Notes: generated by a model not told the origin, from the sequence alone. DNA of 64,000 nt from Pseudomonas sp. UBA1879 (GCF_002338065.1 NZ_DDHJ01000018.1:487124-551123); one strand, 5' to 3'. Shown: positions 51,594 to 60,996, counted from the stretch's first letter. Numbers and translations: made by a program.

Positions 51594-54500
51594 TGAGCCT
51601 CCGGAGCGATAGTCTGAACGCGTTGAGCCTTGGCTGCCTTGCGCGCTTCTTTGCGTCCCACGTAATTACGAATCAGCACATAAAACACAGGGGTCAGCAG
51701 CAGACCGAAGAAGGTCACGCCGAGCATCCCGGAGAACACCGCCACACCCATGGCATGACGCATCTCGGCACCGGCACCGCTCGACAGCACCAACGGCACG
51801 ACACCCATGATGAACGCGAAGGAGGTCATCAGGATCGGGCGCAGACGCAGGCGGCAGGCTTCCAGTACGGCCTCCAGCGGGGTCTTGCCTTTTTCCTGTT
51901 CGTCCTTGGCGAACTCGACGATAAGGATCGCGTTCTTGCACGCCAGACCCACCAGTACGATCAGGCCGATCTGGGTGAAGATGTTGTTGTCGCTACCGGC
52001 GATGATGACCCCGGCAATGGCCGAGAGCAGGGTCATCGGCACGATCAGGATCACCGCCAGCGGCAGGCTCCAGCTTTCATACAGCGCCGCCAACACCAGG
52101 AACGCCAACAGCACGCAGAGCGGGAAGACCAGCAGCGCGGTATTGCCCGAGAGGATCTGTTGGTAGGTCAGGTCGGTCCACTCGTAGGTCATGCCGTTCG
52201 GCAGTTCCTGCTTGAGCAATTTCTCCATCGCCGCCTGTGCCTGGCCAGAGCTGAAGCCTGGACCGGCCGCACCGTTGATCTCGGCCGTGATGAAGCCGTT
52301 GTAGTGCATCACGCGGTCCGGGCCGGACGTGTTGGTGACATGCAGCAGGGTCGCCAGCGGAATCATCTCGCCCAGGTTGTTGCGCACTTTCAGCTGACCG
52401 ATCTGCTCGGCATCCTGGCGGAACTGCTGTTCAGCCTGAACGTTGACCTGATAGGTGCGACCGAAACGGTTGAAGTCGTTGGCGTACAGCGAACCGAGAT
52501 ACACCTGCAGGGTGTCGAAGATGTCGCTGATGGCCACGCCATGGGTCTTGGCTTTCTCGCGGTCAATGGCGGCATCGACCTGCGGCACGTTCACGGTGTA
52601 GCTGGTGAACAGGGCGGCCAATTCCGGCACGCTGCGGCTCTTGCCGATAACGTTCATCGTCTCTTTATAAAGCTCGTCGTAACCCAGGTTACCCCGGTCT
52701 TCGATCTGCAGCCGGAAACCACCGATCGTCCCCAGACCCTGTACCGGGGGCGGCGGGAAGATGGCCATGTAGGCTTCCTGAATCGACGCGTATTTGCCGT
52801 TCAATTCCCCGGCGATGGCGCCTGCCGATTCGCTGGCCAGCGTGCGCTCTTCGAAAGGCTTCAAGGTCACGAACACGATGCCGGAGTTCGGGCTGTTGGT
52901 GAACCCGTTGATCGACAGGCCCGGGAACGCCACCGCACTTTCCACACCGGGTTGTTTCAAGGCGATGTCGGACATGCGCTTGATCACGTCTTCGGTGCGG
53001 TCCAGGCTGGCGGCGTCCGGCAGTTGCGCGAAGGCGACCAGGTATTGCTTGTCTTGTTGAGGCACGAAGCCGGTCGGTGTGGTCGAGAAGCCGAGCCAGG
53101 TCAGGACGATCAGGCCCGCATACACCAAGAGCGCGACGCCGCTGACGCGAATGACCCGACCGACCGCGCCGACATACCCATTACTGGCCTTGACGAAAAC
53201 GCGGTTGAACGGACGGAACAGCCAGCCACCCAACAGTTTGTCGAGAAATCGCGAGAAGCCGTCTTTCGGGGCGTCGTGGGCCTTGAGCAACACAGCGGCC
53301 AGTGCAGGCGACAGGGTCAGGGAGTTGAAGGCCGAGATCACCGTCGAAATGGCGATGGTCAACGCGAACTGTTTATAGAACTGACCCGTGAGGCCGGAGA
53401 TGAACGCCGCCGGCACGAACACCGCACACAGCACCAGTGCCGTGGCGATGATCGGCCCCGTCACTTCGCGCATGGCAATCTGCGTGGCTTCCATCGGCTG
53501 ATGGCCGAGTTCGATGTTTCGCTCGACGTTCTCCACCACCACGATAGCGTCGTCCACGACGATACCGATCGCCAGTACAAGGCCGAACAGCGACAGAGCG
53601 TTGAGGGAAAAACCGAACAGGTGCATGACCGCAAACGTACCGATCAGCGAGACCGGCACAGCGGCCAGCGGGATGATCGAGGCGCGCCAGGTCTGCAGGA
53701 ACAGAATCACCACCAGCACCACGAGGATCAGCGCTTCGAAAAGGGTGTGAACCACCGCCTCGATGGAGCCGCGCACGAAGATCGTCGGGTCATAGACGAT
53801 GCTGTAGTCCATGCCTTCCGGGAAACTCTTCTTCAGCAGTTCCATCTCATCGCGCACTTCGTTGGAAATGTCGATGGCGTTGGAACCTGGACGCTGGAAG
53901 ATCGGGATCGCCACAGCCGGCTGGTTGTTCAACAGCGAACGCAGGGCGTACTGGCTGGAGCCGAGTTCGACACGGGCAATGTCGCGAACCCGGGTGATTT
54001 CGCCGTTTTCGCCGGCACGCACGATGATGTTTTCGAACTCTTCCTCGGTCACCAGACGACCTTGGGTGTTGATCGACATCTGGAAGCTGGTCGCGCTCGG
54101 GGAGGGCGGAGCACCCAGTTGACCGGCGGCCACCTGACGGTTCTGCTCGCGAATGGCGTTGACCACGTCGGTGGCGGTGATGTTACGTGAGGCGGTCTTG
54201 TTCGGGTCGAGCCAGACACGCAGCGAATAATCACCCATACCGAACAGCTGGACGTCACCGACACCGTTCAGACGCGCCAGCTCATCCTTGATGTTGAGCA
54301 CCGCATAGTTGGACAGGTACAGCATGTCGTAACGCTGATCGGGGGACGTCAGGTGGACCACCATGGTCAGGTCTGGAGAGGCCTTGTCCACGGTGATACC
54401 GATGCGCGTCACTTCTTCCGGCAGCTTCGGTTCAGTCCGCGTCACACGGTTCTGTACCTGCACCTGCGCGGTGTCGAGGTTGGTGCCCAGCGCGAAGGTG

Positions 54501-54781
54501 ATGGTCAGGGTCAACTTGCCGTCGGCGGTGGCTTGCGAGGACATGTACAGCATGTTCTCGACGCCGGTGATGGCCTGCTCCAGTGGGGCGGCGACGGTTT
54601 CACCGATGACTTTCGGGTTGGCGCCCGGGAAGTTGGCGCGCACGACCACGGTCGGCGGCACCACTTCCGGGTATTCGCTGATCGGAAGCTGGAACAGCGA
54701 GATGGCGCCGGCGATCAGGATCAACAGCGACAGCACCGCTGCGAAGATCGGGCGCGTGATAAAGAATTTAGAGAAATTCAT
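51590..54781 (-). CDS. mexF: RND multidrug efflux pump, inner-membrane transporter
   Basis: A 1063-residue HAE1-type RND pump, the same length as P. aeruginosa MexF (1062) and very similar throughout from memory: MNFSKFFITRPIFAAVLSLL at the start, GIVVDDAIVVVENVERN with the two proton-relay aspartates in the fourth membrane segment, and FPPPPVQGLGTIGGFRLQIE. Proton-driven pump for chloramphenicol, fluoroquinolones, trimethoprim and quorum-sensing precursors in the known systems. Sixteen bases from mexE. Confidence 0.95.
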   Translation of the reverse strand: MNFSKFFITRPIFAAVLSLLILIAGAISLFQLPISEYPEVVPPTVVVRANFPGANPKVIGETVAAPLEQAITGVENMLYMSSQATADGKLTLTITFALGTNLDTAQVQVQNRVTRTEPKLPEEVTRIGITVDKASPDLTMVVHLTSPDQRYDMLYLSNYAVLNIKDELARLNGVGDVQLFGMGDYSLRVWLDPNKTASRNITATDVVNAIREQNRQVAAGQLGAPPSPSATSFQMSINTQGRLVTEEEFENIIVRAGENGEITRVRDIARVELGSSQYALRSLLNNQPAVAIPIFQRPGSNAIDISNEVRDEMELLKKSFPEGMDYSIVYDPTIFVRGSIEAVVHTLFEALILVVLVVILFLQTWRASIIPLAAVPVSLIGTFAVMHLFGFSLNALSLFGLVLAIGIVVDDAIVVVENVERNIELGHQPMEATQIAMREVTGPIIATALVLCAVFVPAAFISGLTGQFYKQFALTIAISTVISAFNSLTLSPALAAVLLKAHDAPKDGFSRFLDKLLGGWLFRPFNRVFVKASNGYVGAVGRVIRVSGVALLVYAGLIVLTWLGFSTTPTGFVPQQDKQYLVAFAQLPDAASLDRTEDVIKRMSDIALKQPGVESAVAFPGLSINGFTNSPNSGIVFVTLKPFEERTLASESAGAIAGELNGKYASIQEAYMAIFPPPPVQGLGTIGGFRLQIEDRGNLGYDELYKETMNVIGKSRSVPELAALFTSYTVNVPQVDAAIDREKAKTHGVAISDIFDTLQVYLGSLYANDFNRFGRTYQVNVQAEQQFRQDAEQIGQLKVRNNLGEMIPLATLLHVTNTSGPDRVMHYNGFITAEINGAAGPGFSSGQAQAAMEKLLKQELPNGMTYEWTDLTYQQILSGNTALLVFPLCVLLAFLVLAALYESWSLPLAVILIVPMTLLSAIAGVIIAGSDNNIFTQIGLIVLVGLACKNAILIVEFAKDEQEKGKTPLEAVLEACRLRLRPILMTSFAFIMGVVPLVLSSGAGAEMRHAMGVAVFSGMLGVTFFGLLLTPVFYVLIRNYVGRKEARKAAKAQRVQTIAPEAH

Positions 54782-54796
54782 CGAGAATAATGTCCC

Positions 54797-56038
54797 TTAA
54801 CCGCGTGGCGTAGCAGTGGCAACTTTGGCATCCAGTTTCGACTGGGCCTTCGGCTGGTTGCTGGCATCAAGTGCCTGACGCTGTTGTTGCAGAGCAGCGA
54901 GCGTTTCGGCGCTGGCCATCGGGGTGTCTTGCGGATCGATGGGCGAGCCCGGACGCACGCGCTGCAGGCCGCTGACCACGATGCGGTCGTCTTTCTGCAA
55001 ACCGCTGCGCACGATGCGCAGGCCTTCGAGTTTCGGGCCCAGGTCGACGTTGCGGTACGTGGCTTTGTTGTCCTTGTCGACCACCAGCACGAATTTCTTG
55101 CCCAGGTCGGTGCCCACGGCATCGTCCTTGATCAGCATGGCGGTGTAGGTACCGCTGCCGACCAGCTTGAGTCGGGCATACAGGCCAGGGGTATATTCGC
55201 CCTTGCTGTTGTCGAACACGGCGCGGCCACGGATGGTACCGGTGCGCGGGTTTACCTGGTTGTCGACGAAGTTCATCTGGCCCAGATGCGGGTTTTCCGC
55301 CTCATTGGACAAGCCCATGTACACCGGGCTGGTCGCGCCGCGTTTGCCGTCGCGGGCCAGTTGGTTGTACTTCAGGAACACGCGCTCGTCCGCGTCGAAA
55401 TAGGCGTACACCTTGTCCGTCGAAACGAGGCTGGTGAGGATGCTCTGATCGGCGGTGACGATGTTGCCGGCGGTGATTTCCGCGCGGCTGACGCGACCGG
55501 TGATCGGCGCGGTCACGCGGGTAAAGCTCAGGTTCAGTTTCGCCAGATCGAGCTGGGCCTGGATGGCTGCCACGGCGGCTTTGGATTCCTGTGCGGTGGT
55601 GGTCCGCGAGTCTGCCAGTTCAGCGGAGATCGCATTGTTGGTGCGCAGACGCTCGCCACGTTGGGCTTCGTTGTTGCTGCGAACCGATGCGGCCTTGGCC
55701 TGTTGCAGTTGGGCTTCCAGGCGATGCACCTCGGCCTCGAACGGGCGAGGGTCAATCTGGAACAACAGATCACCCTTCTTCACCAGATCGCCATCGGTGA
55801 ACGCCACCGAGTCGATCTGACCCGATACGCGAGGGCGAACCTGTACGGTTTCCGGGGCTTCCAGGCGTGCAGTGACCTCGTCCCATTCGTTGACGGGTTG
55901 TTCGAGGACCTTGGCCACATTGACCTTCGCCGCGGCCGGGGCCTGGGCCGCCGTCTCAGGGCCTTTGCCGCATGCGCTGAGCACCACCAGTGCCAACGCG
56001 GCAAGGGGATAGCGCAAAGGAGTAAGTGACTGAACCAT
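54797..56038 (-). CDS. mexE: Periplasmic adaptor of the MexEF-OprN efflux system
   Basis: A 413-residue membrane-fusion protein with a lipoprotein signal (LAALALVVLSACGKGPETAA, lipobox LSAC), then lipoyl-type motif VRPRVSGQIDSVAFTDGDLV, a helical hairpin with many Q and R, and the beta-barrel domain. It links MexF to OprN. Length matches MexE (414). The promoter region upstream has a symmetric MexT-type site. Confidence 0.93.
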   Translation of the reverse strand: MVQSLTPLRYPLAALALVVLSACGKGPETAAQAPAAAKVNVAKVLEQPVNEWDEVTARLEAPETVQVRPRVSGQIDSVAFTDGDLVKKGDLLFQIDPRPFEAEVHRLEAQLQQAKAASVRSNNEAQRGERLRTNNAISAELADSRTTTAQESKAAVAAIQAQLDLAKLNLSFTRVTAPITGRVSRAEITAGNIVTADQSILTSLVSTDKVYAYFDADERVFLKYNQLARDGKRGATSPVYMGLSNEAENPHLGQMNFVDNQVNPRTGTIRGRAVFDNSKGEYTPGLYARLKLVGSGTYTAMLIKDDAVGTDLGKKFVLVVDKDNKATYRNVDLGPKLEGLRIVRSGLQKDDRIVVSGLQRVRPGSPIDPQDTPMASAETLAALQQQRQALDASNQPKAQSKLDAKVATATPRG

Positions 56039-56118
56039 GGGAAAATCCGCCGATGTTATTGAGATGGGCGGATTCTGTTCTCGGGGGTTCTATTGCACGA
56101 ATCGAATACGGCGAAGGT

Positions 56119-56141
56119 AAATATCAGTGGTAATGATATTT
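56119..56141 (-). promoter_or_regulatory. Nod-box-like symmetric site before mexE, candidate MexT site
   Basis: AAATATCA (56119-56126) is mirrored exactly by TGATATTT (56134-56141). On the minus strand the site reads ATCA-N5-ACTGAT-N4-ACCTT from 56136, partly matching the MexT motif ATCA-N5-GTCGAT-N4-ACYAT as I recall it (11 of 15 defined positions), and it contains ATC-N9-GAT, the nod-box core. It lies about 80 bp before mexE, where MexT activates. Confidence 0.5.
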
Positions 56142-56493
56142 CCGGTTACAAAGGCTCTGGGACGGGGTTCGCGTGATAACCGCCCGTGAACCCTTGCCCG
56201 CCAAGGACGTGACCTTCTGCAGAGACCCGAAGGACGATCACCAGAGGGACGTCATGGGCGAGGCACTGACAATCGACCGGGCGGCCATGCTGAGTCCTGC
56301 CAAGCAAGCGGCGCTCGCGCCGGGGCCCGCGCCCGCCCTGATCGATTGCGTGTGCATGTCGGGGAGCAGTTCGAAGGGTTGGCGCAGCAGCGACACGCCA
56401 ATGCAATGACCGCTGCTGCGCGGCAGATGAGTCAGCACGGGATCGGCGAGAGTATTCGGTTGCGTCGGTAAGCGAATTGGGGAGCAAACAGGG
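56142..56493. other. Gene-free remainder of the mexT-mexE interval
   Basis: About 350 bp between the mexT stop and the candidate MexT site. Open frames occur on both strands but none has a ribosome-binding site or recognisable domain. No hairpin followed by a T run was seen, so read-through from mexT is possible. Confidence 0.4.
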
Positions 56494-57408
56494 TTAAAGG
56501 CTATCGGGGTCGCCAAAGAACATCTGAATCCGCGACCGCAGCCAACGCTCGCCAGGGTCGTTGTCCTGTGAGCCGCGCCAGGCCATGTGCAGCTCGAAGG
56601 TGCGGGATTCGATGGGCACTTCTTCGGCCCGGACGCCACCCGCCGCGGTCAACACTGCAGCGGTGTAGTCGGGCACGGTGGCGACGATGTCTGTGCCCGA
56701 GATCAGGGTGGCCAATCCATTGAATTGCGGCACCGCCAACACCACGTGTCGTTTGCGGCCGATCTTCTCCAGATACTCGTCGATGAAACCACCCAAATCG
56801 CCTGCGAACGACACCAGGGCATGAGGTCGCGCGCAGAAGTCGTCGAGCGAGATAGGTCCGGGCATGGAATCAGCGCGGAGCAGCTTGGGTTTGCTGCGAC
56901 GCAGGATCTTGCGTTTGGCATTCGCCGGCAGGTCGTCGGTGTAGCTGACACCGATGGAGATTTCCCCGGACGACAGCAGCGACGGCATGAGGATGTAGTT
57001 GGTCCGGCGCACAACGAGCACGATGCCCGGCGCTTCGGAACGCAGGCGTTTGAGCAGCGACGGCAGCAGCGCGAATTCGACGTCGTCGGACAGGCCGATG
57101 CGGAACACGGCGGTGCTAGTGGCAGGGTCGAAATCAGCGGCGCGGCTGACGGCGGTGGAAATGGAGTCCAGCGCAGGGGACAACAGACCAAAGATTTCCA
57201 CGGCCCGCGCGGTGGGCTCCATGCTGCGGCCGGTGCGGACGAACAACGGGTCGTCGAACAGCCCCCGCAGGCGGGACAAGGCGGCACTGATCGCAGGCTG
57301 ACCGAGAAACAGCTTTTCCGCTGCACGGGTCACGCTGCGTTCGTGCATAAGGGTTTCGAACACGATGAGCAGATTGAGGTCGACGCGACGCAGGTCGTTG
57401 CGATTCAT
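56494..57408 (-). CDS. mexT: LysR-type activator MexT
   Basis: A 304-residue LysR regulator: LRRVDLNLLIVFETLMHERS, then AAEKLFLGQPAISAALSRLR, then the effector domain with FRIGLSDDVEFALLP and the ending RSRIQMFFGDPDSL. From memory this is nearly collinear with P. aeruginosa MexT in its active 304-residue form. It activates mexEF-oprN and mexS in response to disulfide or electrophile stress. It is placed as in P. aeruginosa: same strand as mexE, divergent from mexS. The reading frame is intact. Confidence 0.93.
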   Translation of the reverse strand: MNRNDLRRVDLNLLIVFETLMHERSVTRAAEKLFLGQPAISAALSRLRGLFDDPLFVRTGRSMEPTARAVEIFGLLSPALDSISTAVSRAADFDPATSTAVFRIGLSDDVEFALLPSLLKRLRSEAPGIVLVVRRTNYILMPSLLSSGEISIGVSYTDDLPANAKRKILRRSKPKLLRADSMPGPISLDDFCARPHALVSFAGDLGGFIDEYLEKIGRKRHVVLAVPQFNGLATLISGTDIVATVPDYTAAVLTAAGGVRAEEVPIESRTFELHMAWRGSQDNDPGERWLRSRIQMFFGDPDSL

Positions 57409-57767
57409 GACGGGGGTCTCAGGGACGTTGGTCGATTGTGAACGGCCAGGGGATCTATGCCAGTGTTGAGCTCGGGAACGGATGTTACGGAATGATGCTG
57501 ATTCTGATCAGGGTTTAATGCGTGCGCAAGCATACAAACGTGTTAGGCATCACGGCCATCGATAATTTGCCCGGAACCTTGGCCAAGGGGGCGAGCCCAA
57601 GCGTTAAGTGCATGGGTACGATGAAGGCCCGACGAGGTCGACATTCGCGCCAATGCGGCTGACGTTCATCCGGAAGTCGCGCTTCGGGTTGCAATGTACG
57701 GGTGAGAAAAGAACAATGTCCGCCTTGAATACGTGAGCATTCGATGGTTATCTAATGGCCGCCTTTC

Positions 57768-57791
57768 AACAACAGAATCGATGACAGGCAT
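57768..57791 (+). promoter_or_regulatory. Weak candidate MexT site before mexS
   Basis: AACA-N5-ATCGAT-N4-GGCAT matches 11 of 15 defined positions of the MexT motif as recalled (ATCA-N5-GTCGAT-N4-ACYAT) and lies about 86 bp upstream of mexS. A second half-match, ATCA-N5-ATCGAT, is at 57549-57563. The gene-free interval 57409-57876 holds both divergent promoters; nothing else is recognised in it. Confidence 0.35.
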
Positions 57792-57876
57792 GTCGACTAT
57801 TAATAGCCACTGATAGTGTTACCGGCAGCGCCCGGATAGAGTTCATGGCATCAAGGTTCATAAGGCGAGGTTCGAA

Positions 57877-58899
57877 ATGTCCCGCACGATCCGTTTTCAT
57901 CAGTTTGGCCCGGCCGAGGTGCTCAAGGTAGAAGAGCTGCCCGTCGCGTTGCCTGCTCCCGGCGAGGTGCAGGTGCGCGTCCAGGCAATCGGCGTTACCT
58001 GGTACGACGTGCTGTGGCGACAAAATCTTGCTTCCTCTCAGGCGCGGTTGCCTGCCGGTCTGGGTTCCGAAATGGCCGGCGTGATTACCGCCGTCGGCGA
58101 CGGTGTGGCTGAGTTGAAAGTGGGCGACAAGGTGGCCAGCTTTCCGTCGGCAGACCCGAACGTACACCCGGTATATGGCGAGCTGATTACATTGCCGGCC
58201 AATTCCGTTACCCGTTACCCCGATATCCTGACGCCCAACGAGGCGGCCGTGCATTACACGCCGCTGTTGATGGCCTACTTTGCCTTCGTCGATCTGGCTC
58301 GTGCCAAATCCGGCCAGACTGCGTTGGTCACCGACGCCAGCCACTGTGCTGGGCCCGCGTTCCTGCAATTGGGCAAGGCATTGGGGATCAAGGTCATTGC
58401 CGCGACCAAGACCGAGTCGTGCCGTGAGTACTTGTTGAAGCTGGGTGCGGACAAAGTCGTCAACACCGAAGAGCAGGACCTGCTCATGGCGATCAACAAA
58501 TACACGGACAACCGTGGCGTCGATATCGTGCTGGACGGTCTGGGCGGTCCGCAGATGTCCATGCTGGGTGACGTGCTGGCCCCCCGCGGCAGCCTGATTC
58601 TTTATGGCCTGCAGGGTGGCAATCAAACGCCTTTCCCGGCCTGTGCCGCGTTCCAGAAAAACATTCAGTTCTTTGTGCATTGTGTAGGTAACTTCACCGG
58701 CAAGCCTGAATTGGGCATTGCTCAGGATGAGGAGTCCGTCAAACGTGCGCTGCGCGACATCAATCAACTGACCGCTGACCGGGTTCTGGTGCCGCAGATC
58801 ACCAAGGTCTTTCCTTTCGACCAACTGGTCGAAGCCCACCGTCTGATGGACAGTTGCCCTATCGGCGGGCGTGTAGTCGTTGAAGTCGAACCTGCCTGA
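57877..58899 (+). CDS. mexS: Zinc-independent quinone oxidoreductase-like protein MexS
   Basis: A 340-residue MDR/quinone-oxidoreductase protein: MSRTIRFHQFGPAEVLKVEE, GLGSEMAGVITAVGDGVAEL, then the Rossmann half and the late FVHCVGNFTGKPELGIAQDE. The sequence follows P. aeruginosa MexS (PA2491) very closely from memory. Loss of MexS raises mexEF-oprN expression through MexT, so it is thought to clear an endogenous inducer. Divergent from mexT, with a good terminator downstream. TCGAGG-like GGCGAGG precedes the ATG. Confidence 0.93.
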   Translation: MSRTIRFHQFGPAEVLKVEELPVALPAPGEVQVRVQAIGVTWYDVLWRQNLASSQARLPAGLGSEMAGVITAVGDGVAELKVGDKVASFPSADPNVHPVYGELITLPANSVTRYPDILTPNEAAVHYTPLLMAYFAFVDLARAKSGQTALVTDASHCAGPAFLQLGKALGIKVIAATKTESCREYLLKLGADKVVNTEEQDLLMAINKYTDNRGVDIVLDGLGGPQMSMLGDVLAPRGSLILYGLQGGNQTPFPACAAFQKNIQFFVHCVGNFTGKPELGIAQDEESVKRALRDINQLTADRVLVPQITKVFPFDQLVEAHRLMDSCPIGGRVVVEVEPA

Positions 58900-59013
58900 G
58901 CGCAATTCATCGCGCACAGTGAATGATCGACGCTGTGGCCAAGCGTCGAGGTAGAGGTCTCGGTCGCCGTTTTAAGGCGCCGCTGCGGTTTTACCGGCCA
59001 TGCTGCATCCGAC

Positions 59014-59044
59014 AAAGCCTTCCTGATGTGATCTGGAAGGCTTT
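59014..59044 (+). terminator. Rho-independent terminator after mexS
   Basis: AAAGCCTTCC (59014-59023) pairs with GGAAGGCTTT (59035-59044), followed by a run of T. It lies 115 bp after the mexS stop and separates the efflux locus from the next transcription unit. Confidence 0.88.
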
Positions 59045-59157
59045 TTTGTTTATAAGCATTATTTAATTGAACGACGTGTTTAGAGCAGGGATGCCGCTGG
59101 TTAGAGCCTGTCATTGTTATAAGGTGAACGCTTCATAAACACATACGTGTCAGTGAG

Positions 59158-59183
59158 TACTGGGCGTTTATATCTGGCCAGTA
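59158..59183. promoter_or_regulatory. Inverted repeat upstream of the PP-loop/MocR unit
   Basis: TACTGG (59158-59163) mirrors CCAGTA (59178-59183), and the flanks GTGAG and TTCTCAC extend the symmetry. It lies just upstream of a good promoter and is a likely regulator-binding site. The MocR-like protein encoded at 61089 is the closest candidate. Confidence 0.4.
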
Positions 59184-59203
59184 TTCTCACGGGTATCTGT
59201 ATC

Positions 59204-59231
59204 TTGTAAATACAAACGAGACATTGATAAT
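59204..59231 (+). promoter_or_regulatory. Sigma-70 type promoter with an inverted repeat over the -35
   Basis: TTGTAA (59204-59209) and GATAAT (59226-59231) are 16 bases apart and resemble -35 and -10 elements. TTGTA-AA-TACAA (59204-59215), an inverted repeat, covers the -35, which suits a repressor. A transcript from about 59238 would run into the 45-codon ORF and the PP-loop gene. The gene-free interval 58900-59490 is otherwise occupied by the mexS terminator and that small ORF. Confidence 0.5.
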
Positions 59232-59262
59232 AGCGGGGTCACTACAACTCAAGGAATGAGGC

Positions 59263-59400
59263 ATGTCACACTTTTCGATGCGCCGGCTCCAGACTCGACG
59301 CCTGATGCTTGTCCAAGCCGATCACGGCCTTTCCGAACCCTATTGTGAAGGGCCTATCGCCCGCCAACCACGCTCATCGCAGAGGCTTGCTGCCCTCTGA
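59263..59400 (+). CDS. Possible 45-residue peptide upstream of the PP-loop gene
   Basis: An ATG at 59263 follows AAGGA by seven bases and opens 45 codons ending in TGA at 59398-59400. The peptide starts MSHFSMRRLQTRRLMLVQAD, is rich in arginine and has one cysteine (EPYCEGP). It has no signal peptide and I recognise no family. It lies between a plausible promoter and the PP-loop gene, so it could be a leader peptide, a small precursor or a chance ORF. The ribosome-binding site is better than that of many neighbours. Confidence 0.35.
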   Translation: MSHFSMRRLQTRRLMLVQADHGLSEPYCEGPIARQPRSSQRLAAL

Positions 59401-59490
59401 CGCTGCTGGGTATTCTGTTTTTCATGCTGGTCTGACCTCATGGAAAGTTGTGATGTTATCGCTGGACCGAGTCTTTCAGGTATCGACGTT

Positions 59491-60996
59491 ATGAGTTCCA
59501 TTCACGAACAGGCCATGAACTATGTTTACCAACAAGTGCTGCAGCGCTTGTTGAGTTATTTCAATCGGGCCGAAAGAACTGCACTGCAATTATTGATACA
59601 ACGCTTGATCGTGGCCGCCGGCGGGATTGAACAAATTGCCAACTGGCGCGTCCTGGTAGCCTTCAGCGGCGGCAAGGACAGTGCGTATACCTTGGCGATG
59701 CTCCGCGCCGCTCAACTGAGTATTGCCGGTCGCTCGCCGGCCACGTTCCAGCTGCGCGTGGCCAACATGCGCCACGCAGGAATGACCTCGGCGGTCATGG
59801 ACAATATTCACCGGTGTTATTCGGCGCTGTTTTTACATGATGATCCCCGGGTGGAGCTGCTGGTGGTCGATCATCAGTACATCCAGACGTTCGAGCCGGA
59901 CCTGCCGTTTTCCACCGCCGGACGCGAGCAGAACCGCGCGGACATGTTGCTTGGCGGCCATCTGACGGCAGGCGATGCCCGGACCACCTTCTGTAACGCC
60001 TGCTACCTCGCAATGGGCGATTTCCTCGGGCGTGCGGCCAGTTGGGGGGAGGGCGTCAGCGCCGTGATCTGCGGCGAATCCCTCAAGGAGCAAAAGCAGT
60101 ACGCCACCTGGATCACTCGTCTGGCGCGGCGCAATGGACACACCCTCGAGCATTGGCACACGCTGGGCTTCAGTCGCGCTCTCAGTACCATTGACAGTGT
60201 CGGTCGGGTCTATTACCGCGAGCTGTACGGTGAGGAATCGATGCCCACGGACTTCATGCTGCGGCCTCAGGGTTATCCCGACCCGAGCACTGGACCCGCG
60301 TTTCTTCCTGTCACCGATCTGATCGGTTTCAGAACCGAAGAACACTGGGCCTTGCTCACGGATTTTCTAGGGTTCCGGTTCGACGACCTGGCGTTCAGTT
60401 TCAGCGAATCAGATTGCGCGAATCCATTGCTGATGGCGCACATGCGTGGGCTCATGGCGCAGTTCGTTCAAGGGCGGGACTACGCTGACGGCATCGCCGA
60501 ATACCTGGAACTCGCCGCCGGACTGATGCGCCGCAGACGCATGCCCAAACGCCTGATCCAGCAGGCGCTGGCTGCTTACGACGATCCGGAAAAAATCGAG
60601 GCGAGGCGAGCGCTGGCCAGTGGTTATGCGCAAGAAGCGTTCGGCCTCAATGAGACGCAACTGGTCTGCCTGCTGTTCGCGCCTTTCGTGGATGCAGGGG
60701 CGCGGCTGGAAGCGTTTCTGCGCGGCTGCCACCCCGGCATGTTGGTGGCGCAATCCGACTTGCACAAAGCGTTGGCCGGCCAGTCTGCGCCCGACCAAGT
60801 GGTTCAATGGCTGGTCGACGTCAGCGGCTTGAGCCTGCAAGGCTTGCAAAACCTCTATGCCCGGTCTCGGGTGGACTTCACCGATGACCGCTCGATCATC
60901 GCCCGCGTACGGGCCAGTGACCCGGACAAAGCCTGGGTCATGACCGTCGATCCGGTCACGGGCGAACCGGTGGCGGAGCGGATCTCCGGCCGCTGA
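59491..60996 (+). CDS. PP-loop ATP pyrophosphatase-like protein with CxxC pair, function unknown
   Basis: A 501-residue protein. After a helical N-terminus, NWRVLVAFSGGKDSAYTLAM contains the PP-loop SGGKDS (59-64), which binds ATP and activates substrates by adenylation in TilS, TtcA, GuaA and NcsA. CNAC (168-171) sits before a helix, the place where sulfur-transferring PP-loop enzymes keep cysteines or an iron-sulfur cluster, followed by ICGESLKEQKQY. The C-terminal ~260 residues match nothing I know. Too long and divergent for a tRNA-modifying enzyme; a role in modifying a small molecule or peptide is possible. Start chosen at 59491 (AGG upstream); 59440 is the alternative. Confidence 0.72.
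   Translation: MSSIHEQAMNYVYQQVLQRLLSYFNRAERTALQLLIQRLIVAAGGIEQIANWRVLVAFSGGKDSAYTLAMLRAAQLSIAGRSPATFQLRVANMRHAGMTSAVMDNIHRCYSALFLHDDPRVELLVVDHQYIQTFEPDLPFSTAGREQNRADMLLGGHLTAGDARTTFCNACYLAMGDFLGRAASWGEGVSAVICGESLKEQKQYATWITRLARRNGHTLEHWHTLGFSRALSTIDSVGRVYYRELYGEESMPTDFMLRPQGYPDPSTGPAFLPVTDLIGFRTEEHWALLTDFLGFRFDDLAFSFSESDCANPLLMAHMRGLMAQFVQGRDYADGIAEYLELAAGLMRRRRMPKRLIQQALAAYDDPEKIEARRALASGYAQEAFGLNETQLVCLLFAPFVDAGARLEAFLRGCHPGMLVAQSDLHKALAGQSAPDQVVQWLVDVSGLSLQGLQNLYARSRVDFTDDRSIIARVRASDPDKAWVMTVDPVTGEPVAERISGR

Noticed and set aside
51473..54190. 905-codon open frame on the plus strand opposite mexF
   Set aside because: It runs antisense to the well-identified pump gene and is rich in His, Gln, Arg and Gly, as expected for the reverse of a GC-rich gene; no domain seen.
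50193..56038. EmhABC/TtgABC (MexAB-OprM-like) identity for the pump
   Set aside because: There is no divergent TetR regulator; the adjacent MexT and MexS and the pump sequence identify MexEF-OprN.
56494..57408. Frameshifted or inactive mexT, as in several P. aeruginosa laboratory strains
   Set aside because: The frame is intact at the usual 304 residues through helix-turn-helix and effector domains.
57766..58917. 383-codon open frame opposite mexS
   Set aside because: Antisense of mexS; composition typical of a reverse reading.
59491..60996. tRNA lysidine synthetase or TtcA
   Set aside because: The PP-loop motif is shared, but length, the 260-residue C-terminus and the MocR neighbour do not fit those housekeeping enzymes.
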